DNA of 64,000 bases from Gemmatimonadales bacterium. GTDB taxonomy: Bacteria; Gemmatimonadota; Gemmatimonadetes; Gemmatimonadales; GWC2-71-9. The stretch is taken from contig DASUJH010000002.1 in NCBI GenBank assembly GCA_036279355.1, positions 85,434 through 149,433 of the forward strand, given 5' to 3'. The notes under the pieces are model-generated. The model worked only from the letters and a program-made list of their open reading frames with translations. It made no database searches and was not told the origin of the DNA. Shown here one piece after another: positions 61,973-64,000 of this stretch (the first letter of the stretch is position 1; each line of letters begins with the position of its first letter). The position numbers and the translations under genes were made by a program.

Positions 61973-63787
61973 ATGACATGCCTACCGCAAGTTGACCAGC
62001 CGCGCCACCACGTTCTGACCGTCGCGCTCGAGGACTACTACCAGGTCGGCACGTTCAATCGCCTGATTCAACGCGGGCACTGGTACCGCTTCGAGGCTCG
62101 CGTCGAGCACGGCACCCGCCGCACCCTCGACCTGCTCGACGAGTTCGGCATCCAGGCCACGTTCTTCGTGCTCGGGTGGGTGGCGGAGACTGTGCCGGAG
62201 ATCGTGCGCGAGGTCGTGCAGCGGGGCCACGAGATCGCGAGCAAGGGATACTACCACCGGAGCATCCGATCGCTCACGCCGGGCGAATTCCGGGAGGACC
62301 TGAGCCGCGCGGGCGAAGCGCTTCGGAAGGCGAGCGGCCAGCGGATCCTGGGCTATCGGGTGGCCGATGGCTGGTTTCGCCCGGCCGACCTGTGGGCGCT
62401 CGACGTGCTGGCCGACGAGGGATACGAGTACGACTCGAGCATCGCGCCGATTCTGGGCAGCTTCGCGGCGGAGCCGTGGCGCCGGTACGTGCACGTCCAC
62501 CACGCCGGCGACCGGCTGCTCACGGAGTTTCCGATCTCGGCCGCGAGCGTGCTCGGCTGCCAGTTCCCGATCGCCGGCGGCAATTACCTGCGCCAGCTGC
62601 CGGACGCGTGGCTGCGCCGGGCGGTCGCCCGCTGGATTCGCACCGCCCATGCACCGTTCGTGATGTACTTCCACACCTGGGAGCTCGATCCCGATCAACC
62701 GCGAATCCAGGGGGCGCCGGTGCTGGCCCGCGTGCGCCAGTACCGGAACCTGGACTGCATGGAGAGCCGGCTACGGCACTACTTCGCGCGGTATGCGTTC
62801 ACCGGCATCGCAGACTATCTGGGGCTCGCGACGGGCAACCGGCCGGGTAATGCGGCGGCCGCGGCGGCTTGCACGGGAGCGGCGGTGGCACGGGCCGCGG
62901 TGCTGCTGCCCGCGCGCGCCGCGGCCGCGCGGAAGAGCGGAGCCGTCGCCGTTGCGCGGGCGAGCGGCGCCACGGGCAAGGTGGTGCCGGTGACCGTCGT
63001 GGTGCCCTGCTACAACGAAGAGCTGATCCTGCCGTACCTCGATAACACGTTGCGGAGCGTCGTGCGGTCCTTCGCCGACCGCTACGAGCTGCGCTTCGTC
63101 TTCGTGGACGACGGAAGCGACGACGGCACGGCGGCGGCGCTGGAGCGGATCTTCGGCGGCCGGCCCGGGGTATGGATCGTCCGGCACGACACCAATCGCG
63201 GGGTGGCCGCCGCGATCCAGACCGGGCTTCGCTTTGCCGAAACCGAGATCGTCTGCTCGATCGACTGCGACTGCACTTACGATCCGCACGAGCTGGGGCG
63301 GATGATTCCGTGCCTCGCCGACGACGTCGCGATGGTCACCGCATCCCCATACCATCCCGCCGGACGGGTGCTGAACGTGCCCGCGTGGCGCCTGATCCTC
63401 TCGCGGAACCTCTCCCGGCTGTATCGGCTGGTGCTGCGGCACCAGTTCCATACCTACACGAGCTGCTTCCGGGTGTATCGCCTAAGCGCCGTTCAACCGC
63501 TCGCGCTCCGCTATCGCGGGTTCCTCGGCGTCGCCGAGATGCTCGGCCGGCTCGATCTGGCGGGCGAGACGCTCGTCGAGTTCCCGACCACGCTCGAGGT
63601 GCGCATGCTCGGGCGGTCCAAGATGAAAGTGCTGCGGACGGTGTGGGGGCATACCCGGCTGCTCAGCCGGCTCGCGCTCCTCAAATGGCGCGAGGGTGGG
63701 CGGCGGCCGCAGCCAGCGACGGCGGCCGCTGAGCCCGGGGCCGACAGCGGGGTCGACCCCGAGCAGGCCGCGCTCAGCCATGTCTAG
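61973..63787 (+). CDS. XrtA-type polysaccharide deacetylase (degenerate) fused to a GT2 glycosyltransferase
   Basis: The 604-aa protein has an N-terminal NodB-like/DUF3473 domain (about residues 13-285) of the kind found beside exosortases: LTVALEDYYQV, ATFFVLGWVAE, GHEIASKGYYH, LWALDVLADEGYEYDSSIAP and the DUF3473 signature FHTWELDPDQPR (His234). The usual catalytic Asp of motif 1 is Ala18 and the first metal His of motif 2 is Lys91, and motif 3 (YRVADG) has lost its Pro, so hydrolysis is doubtful. An Ala-rich linker (about 288-337) leads to a GT2 domain with TVVVPCYNEELILPYL, FVDDGSDDGT and IDCDCTYDP. An upstream in-frame ATG at 61898 is less likely because the promoter lies between them. 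Confidence 0.87.
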   Translation: MTCLPQVDQPRHHVLTVALEDYYQVGTFNRLIQRGHWYRFEARVEHGTRRTLDLLDEFGIQATFFVLGWVAETVPEIVREVVQRGHEIASKGYYHRSIRSLTPGEFREDLSRAGEALRKASGQRILGYRVADGWFRPADLWALDVLADEGYEYDSSIAPILGSFAAEPWRRYVHVHHAGDRLLTEFPISAASVLGCQFPIAGGNYLRQLPDAWLRRAVARWIRTAHAPFVMYFHTWELDPDQPRIQGAPVLARVRQYRNLDCMESRLRHYFARYAFTGIADYLGLATGNRPGNAAAAAACTGAAVARAAVLLPARAAAARKSGAVAVARASGATGKVVPVTVVVPCYNEELILPYLDNTLRSVVRSFADRYELRFVFVDDGSDDGTAAALERIFGGRPGVWIVRHDTNRGVAAAIQTGLRFAETEIVCSIDCDCTYDPHELGRMIPCLADDVAMVTASPYHPAGRVLNVPAWRLILSRNLSRLYRLVLRHQFHTYTSCFRVYRLSAVQPLALRYRGFLGVAEMLGRLDLAGETLVEFPTTLEVRMLGRSKMKVLRTVWGHTRLLSRLALLKWREGGRRPQPATAAAEPGADSGVDPEQAALSHV

Positions 63788-64000
63788 CGTGGGCGTCGTG
63801 GGCGGCGGCATGCTGGGGCTCACCCTGGCGATGCGGCTCCGGGGGCTGGGGCATCATGTGACGGTGCTGGAGGCGGCGCGAGAGGGCGGCGGCCTCGCGG
63901 CGGCGGCCCGCCTTGGCGACTACACCTGGGACCGGTTCTATCATGTGATCCTGCTCTCGGACCGGAACCTCCTCGCGCTGCTGGACGAGATCGGTCTCGG
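63780..64000 (+). CDS. NAD(P)/FAD-dependent oxidoreductase (3' truncated)
   Basis: The visible 73 residues start MSSVGVVGGGMLGLTLAMRL and carry a dinucleotide-binding GGGMLG followed by HHVTVLEAAREGGGLAAAAR, with the Glu that binds the FAD ribose. DYTWDRFYHVILLSDRNLLA follows, as in amine-oxidase or protoporphyrinogen-oxidase-like proteins that accompany glycosyltransferase genes. The gene runs off the window. Its ATG overlaps the stop of the previous gene by 8 bases, so they form an operon. Confidence 0.8.
   Translation, partial: MSSVGVVGGGMLGLTLAMRLRGLGHHVTVLEAAREGGGLAAAARLGDYTWDRFYHVILLSDRNLLALLDEIGL

Overview
The window is a GC-rich bacterial chromosome segment (about 70% GC by eye), densely packed. 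Many genes overlap their neighbour by 1-25 bases through ATGA, GTGA or TGATG junctions. Gene content and style (RDD-SpoIIM fusion, MoxR/DUF58 operon, Wzc-type kinase beside an exosortase, outer-membrane beta-barrel protein) suggest a diderm bacterium, most plausibly a Gemmatimonadota member. That assignment is inference, because no rRNA or ribosomal protein gene is present. I saw no tRNA, rRNA, CRISPR array or insertion sequence.

Region 1 (1-30 kb) is mostly housekeeping. It opens with a truncated hybrid histidine kinase followed by an HD-GYP response regulator. Next is a minus-strand operon (2529-7392) of membrane protein, DUF4129, DUF4350, MoxR AAA+ ATPase and DUF58, divergent from an RDD-SpoIIM fusion. 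Then come a HisKA-only mini-protein with a 93-aa partner, rho, ruvX-mltG, thiE divergent from aroH-type chorismate mutase, an rRNA methyltransferase, a large single-gene formate dehydrogenase, a membrane glycosyltransferase, tdh-kbl for threonine degradation, an outer-membrane beta-barrel protein, a 3-methyladenine DNA glycosylase, an NYN/OST-HTH RNA-metabolism protein and a UDP-GlcNAc 2-epimerase.

Region 2 (28-64 kb) is a large extracellular polysaccharide/exosortase locus. A soluble sensor kinase and an NtrC-type sigma-54 activator (29136-30659) face a Wzc-like BY-kinase. Then follow a REC/degenerate-GGDEF protein, a Wza-like export protein, an initiating sugar transferase, exosortase, EpsI, a membrane protein, an FkbH-like HAD enzyme, an acyl carrier protein, a hexapeptide acyltransferase and several glycosyltransferases. 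After these come a ChbG-type deacetylase, an HTTM-DCC fusion, an Ig-repeat lipoprotein esterase, two tandem flippase-like proteins, asparagine synthase, an epimerase, a methyltransferase, a GlpD-like oxidoreductase, a GT4 enzyme and an XrtA-type deacetylase fused to a GT2 domain. The window ends inside an NAD(P)/FAD oxidoreductase.

The most interesting signal is regulatory. Several start sites in region 2 have -24/-12 sequences (GG-N10-GC with TTGC) of sigma-54 promoters, best at 44275-44290 and 61913-61928, while the cluster encodes its own GAFTGA-bearing activator. This suggests one sigma-54 regulon controls polysaccharide assembly. A second notable feature is an FkbH-ACP-acyltransferase module placed inside the exosortase operon, which suggests an acyl or glyceryl decoration of the glycan or its lipid carrier.
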